From DATFWC01 sp963777755 (GTDB taxonomy: Bacteria; Pseudomonadota; Alphaproteobacteria; Rhizobiales; Xanthobacteraceae): 64,000 nt of DNA. The position numbers were made by a program, and so were the translations under genes. Positions 19,590-28,188 of this stretch are shown here, piece by piece (within the stretch, counting starts at the first letter, position 1; every line of letters starts with the position of its first letter). The stretch spans positions 372,001 through 436,000 of the forward strand of contig CAVZSC010000026.1 in the NCBI GenBank assembly GCA_963777755.1, written 5' to 3'. The notes under the pieces were generated by a model. That model did not search any database. It was not told the origin of the DNA and saw only the letters and a list, made by a program, of their open reading frames with translations.

Positions 19590-20303
19590 ATGCGGCCGAG
19601 CCACCGACAGCCCGATGAGCTGCGTCCCGTGACGCTCGAGCGTGGCGTGGTCAAGTACGCGGAAGGCTCATGCTTCGTCAAATTCGGCGACACGCACGTG
19701 CTGGTGACGGCGACCTTGGAGGACCGGCTGCCGCCATGGCTGAAGGGCCAGGGCCGCGGCTGGATCACCGCCGAATACGGCATGCTGCCGCGCGCGACCC
19801 TGGAGCGGACTCGCCGCGAGGCGTCGACCGGCCGCCAGGGCGGCCGCACCCTGGAGATCCAGCGCCTGATCGGGCGCAGCCTGCGCGCCGTGGTCGATGT
19901 CGCAGCGCTGGGCGAGCGGCAGATCACGGTCGACTGCGACGTGATCCAGGCCGACGGCGGCACCCGCACCGCCTCGATCACCGGCGCCTGGGTGGCGCTG
20001 CACGATTGCCTCGCCTGGATGAAGTCGCGCAGCATCATTCCGGGCGATCCGCTGCGCGATCATGTCGCTGCCGTCTCGTGCGGCATATGCGGCGGCGTCC
20101 CGGTGCTCGACCTCGACTATGCGGAAGATTCCGAGGCCGATACCGATGCCAATTTCGTCATGACCGGAAACGCCCAGATGGTCGAGATCCAGGCGACGGC
20201 CGAGAAGACGCCGTTCACCGACGAGCAGTTCGCCACCCTGCTGGCGCTCGCGCGCAAAGGCATCGCCAAGCTCGTCGATCTGCAGAAGCTGGCGGTGATG
20301 TAG
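19590..20303 (+). CDS. rph: Ribonuclease PH
   Basis: The 237-residue phosphorolytic 3'-to-5' exoribonuclease trims tRNA 3' ends. Family features are MRPSHRQPDELRPVTLERG at the N-terminus, GWITAEYGMLPRAT, the R-rich TRREASTGRQGGRTLEIQRLIGRSLRAVVD, the active-site D-C-D in ITVDCDVIQADGGTR, and the C-terminal TDANFVMTG. A strong GGAGGAG ribosome-binding site precedes ATG 19590, so the upstream in-frame start at 19503 is rejected. rdgB starts 5 bp after its stop, and hemW follows; this trio near hrcA is conserved in Hyphomicrobiales. Confidence 0.97.
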   Translation: MRPSHRQPDELRPVTLERGVVKYAEGSCFVKFGDTHVLVTATLEDRLPPWLKGQGRGWITAEYGMLPRATLERTRREASTGRQGGRTLEIQRLIGRSLRAVVDVAALGERQITVDCDVIQADGGTRTASITGAWVALHDCLAWMKSRSIIPGDPLRDHVAAVSCGICGGVPVLDLDYAEDSEADTDANFVMTGNAQMVEIQATAEKTPFTDEQFATLLALARKGIAKLVDLQKLAVM

Positions 20304-20308
20304 CAGCG

Positions 20309-20947
20309 ATGAATCATCGCCGGATCGAAGGCCGCCTGGTGATTGCGACGCACAATCCGGGCAAGCTCGCGGAGATGCGCGACCTGCTGCGGCCCTACGG
20401 AGTCGAGGCGCTGTCGGCGGGCGAGCTCGGCATCGGCGAGCCCGAGGAGACCGGCTCGAGCTTCCGCGCCAATGCCCGGATCAAGGCGGCGGCCGCCGCT
20501 GATGCCACCGGCCTGCCGGCGTTCGCCGACGATTCGGGACTCGCGGTCGATGCGCTCGACGGCGCGCCCGGCATTCATTCGGCCCGCTGGGCGGGACCGG
20601 ACAAGGATTTCGCGCGCGCCATGGAACGCATCGAATCCGAGCTCACCGGGCGCCGCGCGCGTACGGCCGAGGATTGTCGGGCGCATTTCGTCTCTGCCCT
20701 GTGCGTCGCCTGGCCGGACGGTCATGTGGAGGAATTCGAGGCGCGGGTCGACGGGACGCTGGTGTGGCCGCCGCGCGGTACCCGGGGCTTCGGCTACGAC
20801 CCGATGTTCCAACCCGACGGTCACGCGCTCACCTTCGGTGAGATGAGCGCGGAGGACAAGCACGGTCTGCCCCCGAAGGGGAAGGGGCTGTCGCACCGGG
20901 CGCGCGCATTCGTCGAGCTCGCCGCGGCCTGCCTGCGCCGCGAATAA
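20309..20947 (+). CDS. rdgB: dITP/XTP pyrophosphatase RdgB (HAM1)
   Basis: The 212-residue house-cleaning enzyme hydrolyses dITP, ITP and XTP to monophosphates, keeping deaminated purines out of DNA. Visible motifs are the start VIATHNPGKLAEM, the T-G-S-S-F loop ETGSSFRANARIKA, the metal/catalytic segment PAFADDSGLAVDALDG, GFGYDPMFQPDG and the C-terminal KHGLPPKGKGLSHRARA. It lies between rph (5-bp gap) and hemW (47-bp gap) in one transcript direction. Confidence 0.97.
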   Translation: MNHRRIEGRLVIATHNPGKLAEMRDLLRPYGVEALSAGELGIGEPEETGSSFRANARIKAAAAADATGLPAFADDSGLAVDALDGAPGIHSARWAGPDKDFARAMERIESELTGRRARTAEDCRAHFVSALCVAWPDGHVEEFEARVDGTLVWPPRGTRGFGYDPMFQPDGHALTFGEMSAEDKHGLPPKGKGLSHRARAFVELAAACLRRE

Positions 20948-20994
20948 TGCGATCCTCCCGCGCACGAACGCCGCAAATCCGCTATCGTCGCCCC

Positions 20995-22158
20995 ATGACC
21001 CCTGCGCCGACTTCCGACGCCGCCTTCGGCGTCTATATCCACTGGCCGTTTTGCCTGTCGAAGTGCCCGTATTGCGACTTCAACAGCCACGTCCGCCATG
21101 CGGCGATCGACGAGTCGCGTTTCCTGGCTGCGTTCACGCGCGAGATTGCTACGACCGCCGAGCGCACCCTGGGCCGCACCGTCTCGACGGTGTTCTTCGG
21201 CGGCGGCACGCCCTCGCTGATGCAGCCCGCGACGGTCGGCGCGATCCTCGATGCGGTGGCGCGCCATTGGACAGTTTCGCCCGACATCGAGGTGACGCTC
21301 GAGGCGAACCCGACGAGCGTCGAAGCAAACCGCTTTCGCGGCTATCGCGAAGCCGGCGTCAATCGCGTGTCGCTCGGCGTGCAGGCGCTCGATGATGCGG
21401 CGCTCGCGGCGCTCGGCCGCATGCATTCGGTCGGCGAAGCGCTCGACGCCGTCGCCATCGCGCGGAGCACGTTCGGGCGCTACTCGTTCGATCTCATCTA
21501 CGCCCGGCCGGGACAGGCGCCGGCGGCCTGGCGCGCCGAGCTCGAGCGGGCCCTGCGGGAGGCCGGCGATCACCTCTCGCTCTATCAGCTCACCATCGAG
21601 CAGGAGACGCCGTTCGCGACGCTGCATGCCGCCGGCAAGCTGCAGATTCCCGACGACGACACCGCGCGCACGCTTTACGACACGACCCAGGAGGTGTGTG
21701 CCGCCCATGGCCTGCCCGCCTACGAGGTCTCGAACCACGCCCGCCCGGGCGGCGAATGCCGGCACAACCTGGTCTATTGGCGCGGGCATGAATATGCCGG
21801 CATCGGGCCCGGCGCCCATGGGCGGCTGGAGATCGACGGCGAGCGGCACGCCACCGCGACCGAGCGGCGTCCGGAATCGTGGCTGATGCGGGTCGAGGCG
21901 GCCGGCCATGGCCTCGTCACCGACGACGTCCTGACGCGCGGCGAACGCGCCGACGAATTCCTGCTGATGGGCTTGCGCCTCGCCGAGGGCATCGATCCGC
22001 GCCGCTTCGCGGCGATTGCCGGCCGCGGCGTCGATCCGGAGCGCATTGCTGCGCTGCGCCAGCATGGCCTGATCGACATCGACGGTTCTGGCCGCCTGCG
22101 CGTCACGCCGGAGGGATTTCCCGTGCTCGACGCGGTCGTCGCCGATCTCGCGGCGTGA
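20995..22158 (+). CDS. hemW: HemW, radical SAM haem chaperone (coproporphyrinogen-oxidase-like)
   Basis: The protein has 387 residues. The radical-SAM cluster motif CxxxCxxC is seen as FCLSKCPYCDFNSH near residue 20, followed by VFFGGGTPSLM and LEANPTS. In place of the HemN pattern this is the shorter HemW form, which binds haem and delivers it to membrane cytochromes rather than oxidising coproporphyrinogen. A C-terminal HemN-C domain (GERADEFLLMGLRLAEGID) is present. ATG 20995 was chosen over an in-frame start at 20947 that overlaps rdgB's stop and gives an unlikely Arg-rich leader. Confidence 0.95.
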   Translation: MTPAPTSDAAFGVYIHWPFCLSKCPYCDFNSHVRHAAIDESRFLAAFTREIATTAERTLGRTVSTVFFGGGTPSLMQPATVGAILDAVARHWTVSPDIEVTLEANPTSVEANRFRGYREAGVNRVSLGVQALDDAALAALGRMHSVGEALDAVAIARSTFGRYSFDLIYARPGQAPAAWRAELERALREAGDHLSLYQLTIEQETPFATLHAAGKLQIPDDDTARTLYDTTQEVCAAHGLPAYEVSNHARPGGECRHNLVYWRGHEYAGIGPGAHGRLEIDGERHATATERRPESWLMRVEAAGHGLVTDDVLTRGERADEFLLMGLRLAEGIDPRRFAAIAGRGVDPERIAALRQHGLIDIDGSGRLRVTPEGFPVLDAVVADLAA

Positions 22159-22170
22159 GGAGGTGCCGCC

Positions 22171-22383
22171 GTGACCAATCTGACCAGCAGCGAGATGCTT
22201 GAGATAATCACGCGCAGCGTGCAAGAGACCGCGAAGGAGTTGTCTCCTTTAAGACGATCGCGCGCGGAGCGGATGGCCCGCGTTCGTCAAATCGCGGGGA
22301 TTGCTCTGATCTTCGTGTCCGGAATGGTTGCCGGTGCACTTATTGGTCAGCGCTCTATGATCCTCACGTCCCCGAGCCGGTGA
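22171..22383 (+). CDS. Small single-span membrane protein of unknown function
   Basis: This 70-residue frame starts at a GTG (22171) with a GAGGAGG ribosome-binding site 7 bp upstream and only 12 bp after hemW. It has a charged cytoplasmic N-terminal half (residues 1-42, with an R-S-R-A-E-R-M-A-R cluster) and one membrane helix (about 43-60, IALIFVSGMVAGALIG). The last 20 bp overlap the end of the oppositely oriented lpoA-like gene. No family is recognised. The ribosome-binding site and clean topology favour a real gene, but its codon use is less GC-skewed at third positions than its neighbours, so it could be recent or non-conserved. Confidence 0.55.
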   Translation: MTNLTSSEMLEIITRSVQETAKELSPLRRSRAERMARVRQIAGIALIFVSGMVAGALIGQRSMILTSPSR

Positions 22384-23575
22384 ACGACTTGGGCGCCGGG
22401 CTGGCGATCTGACCGCCGCCGGGAGCGACGCGCAGCACCGCCAGCCCGCGCTCGTTGGTGCCGTCGGCGCGGAACCGGAAGATCCCGTCGATGCCGGAGA
22501 AGCCCGACGGGTTGGCGAGCACCTGGTCGGTGAAGCGCTGTGCCCCTTGGGTCTTCACCAGGGCGGCGACGAGCGACACGGCGTCATAGGACAGTGTTGC
22601 GGCGCGCACCGGGTCGCGGCCGAAGCGGGTGCGGTAGCGGCCGGCGAAGTTGCGGTAGCCGGCGGGTTCCGGGGCCGCGTACCATGCCCCCTGCAGGGCC
22701 TGATTGCTGAAGATCTCCGGAAGATTGTCCCACAGGCCGCTGCCGATGAGCTGGGTCCGCCGCGGGTTGATGCCGGCTGCCGTCAGGCCCTGCACCAGGG
22801 CAACCGAATCGGACCCGTCCGGGATGAAGATCGCTTCGGCCTGCGCGGCGGCCTGCGCCATCCGCCGGACTGCCTCCTGCATCTGCTGCGGATCCTGCGG
22901 ATAGCGCTCGAGCGCGAGCACCCGGGCGCCGCGCCGGGCCGCGATCTGCTGAAGGGCCGCCTGGATCACCGTCCCGTAGGCATTGTCCGGCACCAGGGCG
23001 GCAATCGCGCGCCGGTTCTGGGAGACCGCGTAGGCAAGCGCGCGATCGACGTCGGATTCCGGCAGGAAGCTCAGGAGATAGACGCCGCGCGCCGCCACGT
23101 TGGCGTCAGTGGAGAAGGCGATCACCGGAATCCCGCGGGCACGTGCGGTCTGCCCGGCCGGGGTGACCGAATGGGCGAACAAAGGCCCGAGAATGATCTC
23201 GGCGCCTTCTTCGACCGCCTGCTGCGCGGCTTGCTGGGCGCCTTGGGCGGTGCCGCCGTCGTCTTTCACCAGCAGCTGGATGTTCGGCGCATTGAACTCC
23301 GCGAGCGCCATCTCGGCGGCGTTCTTCATCGATTGCGCCACTGGCCCGGCGCTGCCGGTCGCCGACAGCGGCAGGATGAGAGCGACCCGCACCTGTCCGC
23401 TACCGATGGCGGCTGCCGGCTGCTGCTGCTCGGGCTGGCGCGCGGTGATTCCGAGATCCGACAGGTTCATCGAGCAGGCAGTCGCCAATGACGCCATGGC
23501 GGCCACGACGGCTGTCAGCCACCGCCGGCGGGGGCCCGTGACTGCTGGGCGTCTGAGGCGCCATATGCCGGACAA
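22364..23575 (-). CDS. LpoA-like penicillin-binding-protein activator lipoprotein
   Basis: This 403-residue protein has a lipoprotein signal: a basic leader, a hydrophobic stretch and lipobox LATAC with the acylated cysteine at 34. The mature part is a type I periplasmic-binding fold (VRVALILPLSATGSAGPVAQSMKNAAEMAL, then IILGPLFAHSVTPAGQTARARGIPVIAFSTD), as in LpoA's C-terminal domain and leucine-binding proteins. In Hyphomicrobiales this gene is found divergent from rsmI, as here. It starts with TTG at 23575 with AGGAGG 7 bp upstream. Activation of a class A penicillin-binding protein is inferred from family and context. Confidence 0.85.
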   Translation of the reverse strand: MSGIWRLRRPAVTGPRRRWLTAVVAAMASLATACSMNLSDLGITARQPEQQQPAAAIGSGQVRVALILPLSATGSAGPVAQSMKNAAEMALAEFNAPNIQLLVKDDGGTAQGAQQAAQQAVEEGAEIILGPLFAHSVTPAGQTARARGIPVIAFSTDANVAARGVYLLSFLPESDVDRALAYAVSQNRRAIAALVPDNAYGTVIQAALQQIAARRGARVLALERYPQDPQQMQEAVRRMAQAAAQAEAIFIPDGSDSVALVQGLTAAGINPRRTQLIGSGLWDNLPEIFSNQALQGAWYAAPEPAGYRNFAGRYRTRFGRDPVRAATLSYDAVSLVAALVKTQGAQRFTDQVLANPSGFSGIDGIFRFRADGTNERGLAVLRVAPGGGQIASPAPKSFTGSGT

Positions 23576-23711
23576 GGACCACCCTCCTGGAGGTGCCGTT
23601 CAGGACCTCATGATACGGCCTGACCTCATGCATATTGTGGACGATTGGTTAAGTGAGTCAAAAGGATGAGGTTTGGGCCCAGGGCCGACGCGAGGCCGAC
23701 CGGTTGTCCGC

Positions 23712-24653
23712 ATGAAACAGCACGACCCGATCCCCCGCCCGGACGCCGCGGAGGCGCCACTGCGGCACTACACCGTGGGCGAGCGGCGGATGCCGGCTGG
23801 CCGGCTGGCGCCGGGGCTGTACGTGGTGGCGACTCCGATCGGTCATCTCGGCGACATCACCCTGCGGGCGCTCGAAGTGCTGGCCGCTGCCGACGTCATC
23901 GCCTGCGAGGATACGCGGGTGACGCGCAAGCTGACCGACCGCTACGGCATCGAGACGCCGCTTACGCCATATCACGACCACAATGCCGCAGTGGCGCGAC
24001 CCAAGCTGATGGCGCGGCTGGCGTCCGGGGCGGCCATTGCGCTCGTGTCCGATGCCGGCACCCCGTTGATCTCGGATCCCGGCTACAAGCTCGTCCGTGC
24101 GGCACGCGAAGCCGGCCATGGCGTCACCGCGGTGCCCGGCTCCTCGGCCGTGATGGCGGCGCTCGCCGTCGCCGGGCTGGCGACGGACCGGTTCTTCTTC
24201 GAGGGCTTCCTGCCCGCCAAGTCCGGCGCGCGGCGCGCCCGCATCGCCGAGATTGCCGCGATCCCCGCAACGCTCGTGCTGTTCGAGACCGGGCCGCGGC
24301 TTGCTGCCGCGCTCGAGGACCTTGCGGCCGGGTTCGGCTCGCGCGAGGCGGCAATCTGCCGCGAGCTCACCAAGCTGTACGAGGAGGTGCGGCGCGCCGA
24401 TCTGTCGACGCTCGCCCGGGACTATGCGGACCGCGATGCCCCGCGCGGCGAGATCGTGATCGTGATCGGTCCGCCGGTGCAAACGCAGCCGCAGCCGGGC
24501 GACATCGACCGGCTGTTGCGCGATGCGCTTGGCAGGACAAGCGTCAAGGATGCGGTGGCCGAGGTCGCGCAGGCGAGCGGCATGCCGCGACGCGACGTCT
24601 ATCAGCGCGCGCTGGCGCTGGCGAAGGAGCACCGCGATGACGCGGCCGATTGA
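23712..24653 (+). CDS. rsmI: 16S rRNA (cytidine-1402 2'-O)-methyltransferase RsmI
   Basis: The 313-residue tetrapyrrole-methylase-fold enzyme has GLYVVATPIGHLGDITLRALEVL, CEDTRVTRKL, the YHDHNA segment, the SAM loop VSDAGTPLISDPGYKLV and the strand TAVPGSSAVMAAL. It methylates the ribose of C1402 in the ribosomal decoding centre. The C-terminal extension (GRTSVKDAVAEVAQASGMPRRDVY) is the RNA-binding part typical of RsmI. Its end overlaps yraN by 17 bp. The N-terminus is longer than in Escherichia coli. Confidence 0.97.
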   Translation: MKQHDPIPRPDAAEAPLRHYTVGERRMPAGRLAPGLYVVATPIGHLGDITLRALEVLAAADVIACEDTRVTRKLTDRYGIETPLTPYHDHNAAVARPKLMARLASGAAIALVSDAGTPLISDPGYKLVRAAREAGHGVTAVPGSSAVMAALAVAGLATDRFFFEGFLPAKSGARRARIAEIAAIPATLVLFETGPRLAAALEDLAAGFGSREAAICRELTKLYEEVRRADLSTLARDYADRDAPRGEIVIVIGPPVQTQPQPGDIDRLLRDALGRTSVKDAVAEVAQASGMPRRDVYQRALALAKEHRDDAAD

Positions 24654-25053
24654 TCCGCGCCGCCGTACCGCTGCGCCGAGGCCGGCGCCGCGGGCGGAGC
24701 GTCAGGTCGCGTTCCGGCTCGGCCTCTCGGCCGAGACGAGGGCGGCGGCGCTGCTGCTCGCCAAGGGTTTTCGCATCGTCGCGCGCCGCTGGCGCAGCCC
24801 GGTCGGGGAGATCGATCTCGTGGCGCGGCGCGGGCGCCTCCTGGTGTTCGTCGAGGTCAAGGCGCGCGGTGTCCTCGACGACGCGGCGGAGGCCGTGACG
24901 CCGCGGCAGCAACGGCGCATCAGCGCCGCCGCCAGGGCGTGGCTTGCGCGTCACGCCGAGGACCTCGATCGCGACATCAGGTTCGACGCCGTGCTGGTCG
25001 CGCCGTGGCGCCTGCCGCGCCACATTCCGGCAGCGTTTGAGGTCGTGGAATGA
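24637..25053 (+). CDS. YraN/UPF0102 endonuclease-fold protein
   Basis: This 138-residue protein has the nuclease-like core GEIDLVARRGRLLVFVEVKAR (about residues 55-75), with the D and E-x-K residues of Holliday-junction-resolvase-like folds. Its function is unproven in bacteria. It starts inside the end of rsmI (17-bp overlap), so translation is probably coupled; rsmI-yraN-gshB is a standard order in alphaproteobacteria. The N-terminal 25 residues are Arg/Pro-rich and variable. Confidence 0.92.
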   Translation: MTRPIDPRRRTAAPRPAPRAERQVAFRLGLSAETRAAALLLAKGFRIVARRWRSPVGEIDLVARRGRLLVFVEVKARGVLDDAAEAVTPRQQRRISAAARAWLARHAEDLDRDIRFDAVLVAPWRLPRHIPAAFEVVE

Positions 25054-25126
25054 TACTTGATGTAAAATAGTGCGCCGAACTCCTTGATCCTGCGCTTCGC
25101 GCCCTCATCGTGCGTCAGGGATGATG

Positions 25127-26072
25127 ATGAAACTGAACGTCGCCGTGCAGATGGACCCGATCGAGCGGATCAACATCCGCGGGGATTTCGACCTTTGCGC
25201 TTCTCCTGGAGGCGCAGGCCCGCGGCCATCCGATCGCGTACTATCCGCCCGACCGACTGGCCCAGCGCGACGGCACGGTGTTCGCGACCGTGCAGCCCGT
25301 TACCGTGCGCGACGCCGCGGGCGATCATTTCACCTTGGGCGAGCCGCGCCGGGCGGAGCTTACGTCCTTCGACGTGATCCTGATGCGCCAGGATCCTCCG
25401 TTCGACCTCGCCTATATCACGGCGACCCACATGCTGGAGCGCGTCCACCCGGCGACGCTGGTGGTCAACGATCCGGCGCACGTGCGCAATGCGCCCGAGA
25501 AGGTGTTCGTTACCGAATTCCCCGACCTGATGCCGCCCACTGTGGTCACGCGCGATCTCGCCGAGATCAAGGCGTTCCGCGCCGAGCACGGCGACATCGT
25601 GATGAAGCCGCTCTACGGCAAAGGGGGCGAAGCCGTGTTCCGGCTCGAGCGCGAGGACCTCAATTTCGGCTCGCTCTACGACCTGTTTGCCGCCACCTTC
25701 CGCGAGCCGTGGGTGGTGCAGAAATTCCTGCCCGCCGTGCGCGAGGGGGACAAGCGCATCATCCTGGTGGACGGCGCGTTTGCCGGCGCGGTGAACCGGG
25801 TGCCCGCGCCCGACGATCTGCGTTCCAATATGGTGCGCGGCGGCGTACCCAAGGAGACCGAGCTGACCGCGCGCGAGCGCGAGATCTGCGGCCGCCTCGC
25901 CGCGCCCCTGCGCGAGCGGGGACTCCTGTTCGTCGGCATCGACGTGATCGACGGCTACCTCACCGAGATCAACGTCACCTCGCCGACCGGCATTCGCGCC
26001 ATCAAGAACCTCGGCGGGCCCGACATCGCGGCGATGATCTGGGACCGGATCGAGGAACGGCGGCGCCGCTGA
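25127..26072 (+). pseudogene. gshB: Glutathione synthetase gshB, broken by one extra base
   Basis: GshB joins gamma-glutamylcysteine to glycine with ATP. The N-terminus MKLNVAVQMDPIERINIRGD is in one frame, then the code shifts: with one T removed from GATTTCG at 25186-25188 the sequence continues DSTFALLLEAQARGHPIAYY as in the family and joins the intact remainder (ATP-grasp segments DIVMKPLYGKGGEAVFRL and VDGAFAGAVNRVP, ending with ITEINVTSPTG-like YLTEINVTSPTGIR). Corrected length is 314 residues, the normal size. As written, only a truncated product from an internal start (25278) could be made. Since gshB is highly conserved here, an assembly error is more likely than real loss. ATG 25127 has AGGG 6 bp upstream. 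Confidence 0.92.
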
Positions 26073-26133
26073 CCACATCCGTCGCAAGGTGTTTCCCAAC
26101 GGCATTCCGTAGTGTGCCCGCTGACCGCGCTCC

Positions 26134-26883
26134 TCAGGAATTCGCCGCGATGGCAGTCTCGGTCGGCGCCGTCACGGCGCGGTTGATGCGGTGGATGTCG
26201 CGGAACAGCCGCATCAGCCAGGCGCGCAGCGAGCTGCGCGCGTCACGCGCCGCGTCCGCATGCGGCACCAGCGCCGCCTCGCCCATCGTCACCGGCCGGC
26301 GCATGAAGTCGCTCAGGGAAAACTCCGGATCGGCGAGCACGACCCGCGCCGTCGGCTCGAGGACCGGCATGGTCATGTGCAGCGGCTGCCGCGCAAACGC
26401 CTGATAGGCGCCGCCCTTGCGCACGGACTCGCCGGGCGGGCCGATCAATGCGTTCTCGACCGCGACCAGCACGCTGCCGCGGAAGCGGTCCTGCAGGCTG
26501 AGCGCCTCCTCGTAGCAATCGGCGTTGCGGTCGGCCATGTAAAAGATGACAGGCTCGACCTGGTCGCGCGTCTCGGCGATGAAATCGATGTCCTGCATGA
26601 CGCGAAAGAACTTGCGGTAGGACTGATGCGACACGTCGACCACCCGAGCCTCCGGCGAGCCGACGGCGAGCGTATCGAACAGCGTCATCTGGTCCGGCAC
26701 GCGGTTGAGATCGACGACCATCACTTCGTGCGGAAAGGACGCGCACAGCTTGCATTCGACCGCATCCGTATCGAACAGGAGCGGCCGGCGGCCGGACAGG
26801 ATGAAATATTCCGCCAGCACCCGCGCCAGCAGGGTCTTGCCGGTACGGCCATGCAGCGAGGCGACGATCGCGGCGAAGCTCAT
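26134..26883 (-). CDS. ParA-like P-loop ATPase with degenerate Walker A
   Basis: The protein has 249 residues and opens with FAAIVASLHGRTGKTLLARVLAEYF, a ParA/MinD-style start in which the usual KGGxGKT is GRTGKT, keeping the catalytic-loop lysine but lacking the signature first lysine. LLFDTDAVECKLCASFP and MVVDLNRVPDQMTLFDTLA correspond to the Walker A' and B regions. No DNA-binding or partner-binding domain is seen. It follows the second ParA-like gene after 21 bp and is likely co-transcribed. Function is unknown; a pair of cooperating cytoskeletal/positioning ATPases is one possibility. Confidence 0.7.
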   Translation of the reverse strand: MSFAAIVASLHGRTGKTLLARVLAEYFILSGRRPLLFDTDAVECKLCASFPHEVMVVDLNRVPDQMTLFDTLAVGSPEARVVDVSHQSYRKFFRVMQDIDFIAETRDQVEPVIFYMADRNADCYEEALSLQDRFRGSVLVAVENALIGPPGESVRKGGAYQAFARQPLHMTMPVLEPTARVVLADPEFSLSDFMRRPVTMGEAALVPHADAARDARSSLRAWLMRLFRDIHRINRAVTAPTETAIAANS

Positions 26884-26904
26884 CGTCGCCTCATGCCTGA
26901 CTGA

Positions 26905-27642
26905 TCAGGCCGCCGACGCGCGCTCATACATGCGGTCGAGCAGGCCGACGCGGTCATACTCCGAGTGAATCTGATTGAGCCAGGTGCGAACATAGCCGCG
27001 CAGCACCAGCGAGTTGTTGGCGGGCTGATTGTCCATCGTCTTGTTCGCCACGAACGATGCGAACGGAACGCCGGCCAGCTCCACCTGCTCGTAGGCCATT
27101 TCGTTGAGCCGCGGGATGTTGATCTCCGGAGCCTCCTTCACCATCCTGAAATAGTTCTTGTAGATGTCCGGGTTCCACTCGAAGAAGCTCGCGTCGTTGA
27201 TGAAATTCTTGACCACGAAATAATTGTGGCCGCCCGCATAGGGCATCACGTCGGCGATCTCGTCGAGCGACGCGAGCGTTGGACCGATGATATGGAACAG
27301 GGCGAAGTTGAACTCGCCTGCCCGCACGAGATCGAAGAAGCCGACTTCGGTGAAGGTCCGCAGCGTCGGCGACAGCAGCCCGGCACGCACGTCGACCACG
27401 TTCACCTTCACCTGGCTGGTGGCCAGGTTGTCGATCATCTTCATCTGGTCCGAGGCCGCCGTCAGGTCGACGATCTCCGAGACCGCCGGATGGAACCGCT
27501 TGAGAGTTCCGCGTGGAAATTCGGAATCGAACGCGCGCGTCAAGGTATTCCGCGCGGCGAGATAATCGAGCATCGTCCGCGCAATCGTGGTCTTGCCGAC
27601 GCCGCCCTTGTCGGCGCCGATCATGAGAACCATTGGCTTCAT
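26905..27642 (-). CDS. ParA/MinD-like ATPase with deviant Walker A
   Basis: The 245-residue protein has an intact deviant Walker A, MIGADKGGVGKTTIARTMLDYL (residues 6-27), then AFDSEFPRGTLKRF and VNVVDVRAGLLSPT for the A' and B regions. The rest (NYFVVKNFINDASFFEWNPD) is not typical of chromosome-partitioning ParA; no ParB gene is near. ATG 27642 was chosen for a GGGAG at -8; another in-frame ATG lies at 27708 and would add 22 polar residues. With the next gene it forms a two-ATPase unit. Both are too short for added domains, so any effector lies elsewhere. Confidence 0.8.
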   Translation of the reverse strand: MKPMVLMIGADKGGVGKTTIARTMLDYLAARNTLTRAFDSEFPRGTLKRFHPAVSEIVDLTAASDQMKMIDNLATSQVKVNVVDVRAGLLSPTLRTFTEVGFFDLVRAGEFNFALFHIIGPTLASLDEIADVMPYAGGHNYFVVKNFINDASFFEWNPDIYKNYFRMVKEAPEINIPRLNEMAYEQVELAGVPFASFVANKTMDNQPANNSLVLRGYVRTWLNQIHSEYDRVGLLDRMYERASAA

Positions 27643-28188
27643 TGAACTTGCTCCCGATTGCTCGCCCACCGTCTTTGAGGGTTTCCTGTTGTCTGCCACG
27701 TTGACCATCCTCGCTTGATCAGGTTGCACGCTTCGTTGGGGAACGATCCGCTGCTCGCTGCATCCGGCTGTCGACACGGATTGAATGCCCGATGCCGCCC
27801 GGCGGCGGTGCGCAACCATCGCCCCCGCGCGACGCACGGTCAGTTTGACTGATCGTTCCCCCGCACCATGCCGCCGCGGCCGTCGATTAAGACCGAAGCG
27901 TTGCGGCGACATCCGCCAAGTTGTCGAACCGCCGTGCGAGGGAAAACCTCATCCCGGTCGTTTTGGCGTCAAACTGATGGCGTAAATCGGTCGAAAGGTC
28001 GGATTTTGTGAAGCAGCGCCCGCGCGCCTTCCGTATGTCCCCGCGCCACTCTGTCGTCGACGCTCCACGCGAACGGTGTGGCCTTCCCGCCACGCCGCGT
28101 GGCCTTCCGCCACGCTGAGCGTGGTTGCTCACAAGATGATCTTTCGCCGCGGTCCCGACCTGAGCTAGCCTCGCCGCGGAGCTGGGGC
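27643..28188. other. Divergent intergenic region without a recognisable gene
   Basis: This 546-bp stretch between the ParA-like pair and the amidase-like gene holds no frame I would call coding. It contains a short inverted repeat, TCAGT-TTG-ACTGA near 27840-27852, and an imperfect tandem of GTGGCCTTC-CGCCACGC (about 28078-28116) followed by GTGG, which can fold into alternative hairpins just before the amidase-like gene. Promoters for both directions must lie here, but none is convincing by eye. Confidence 0.35.
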
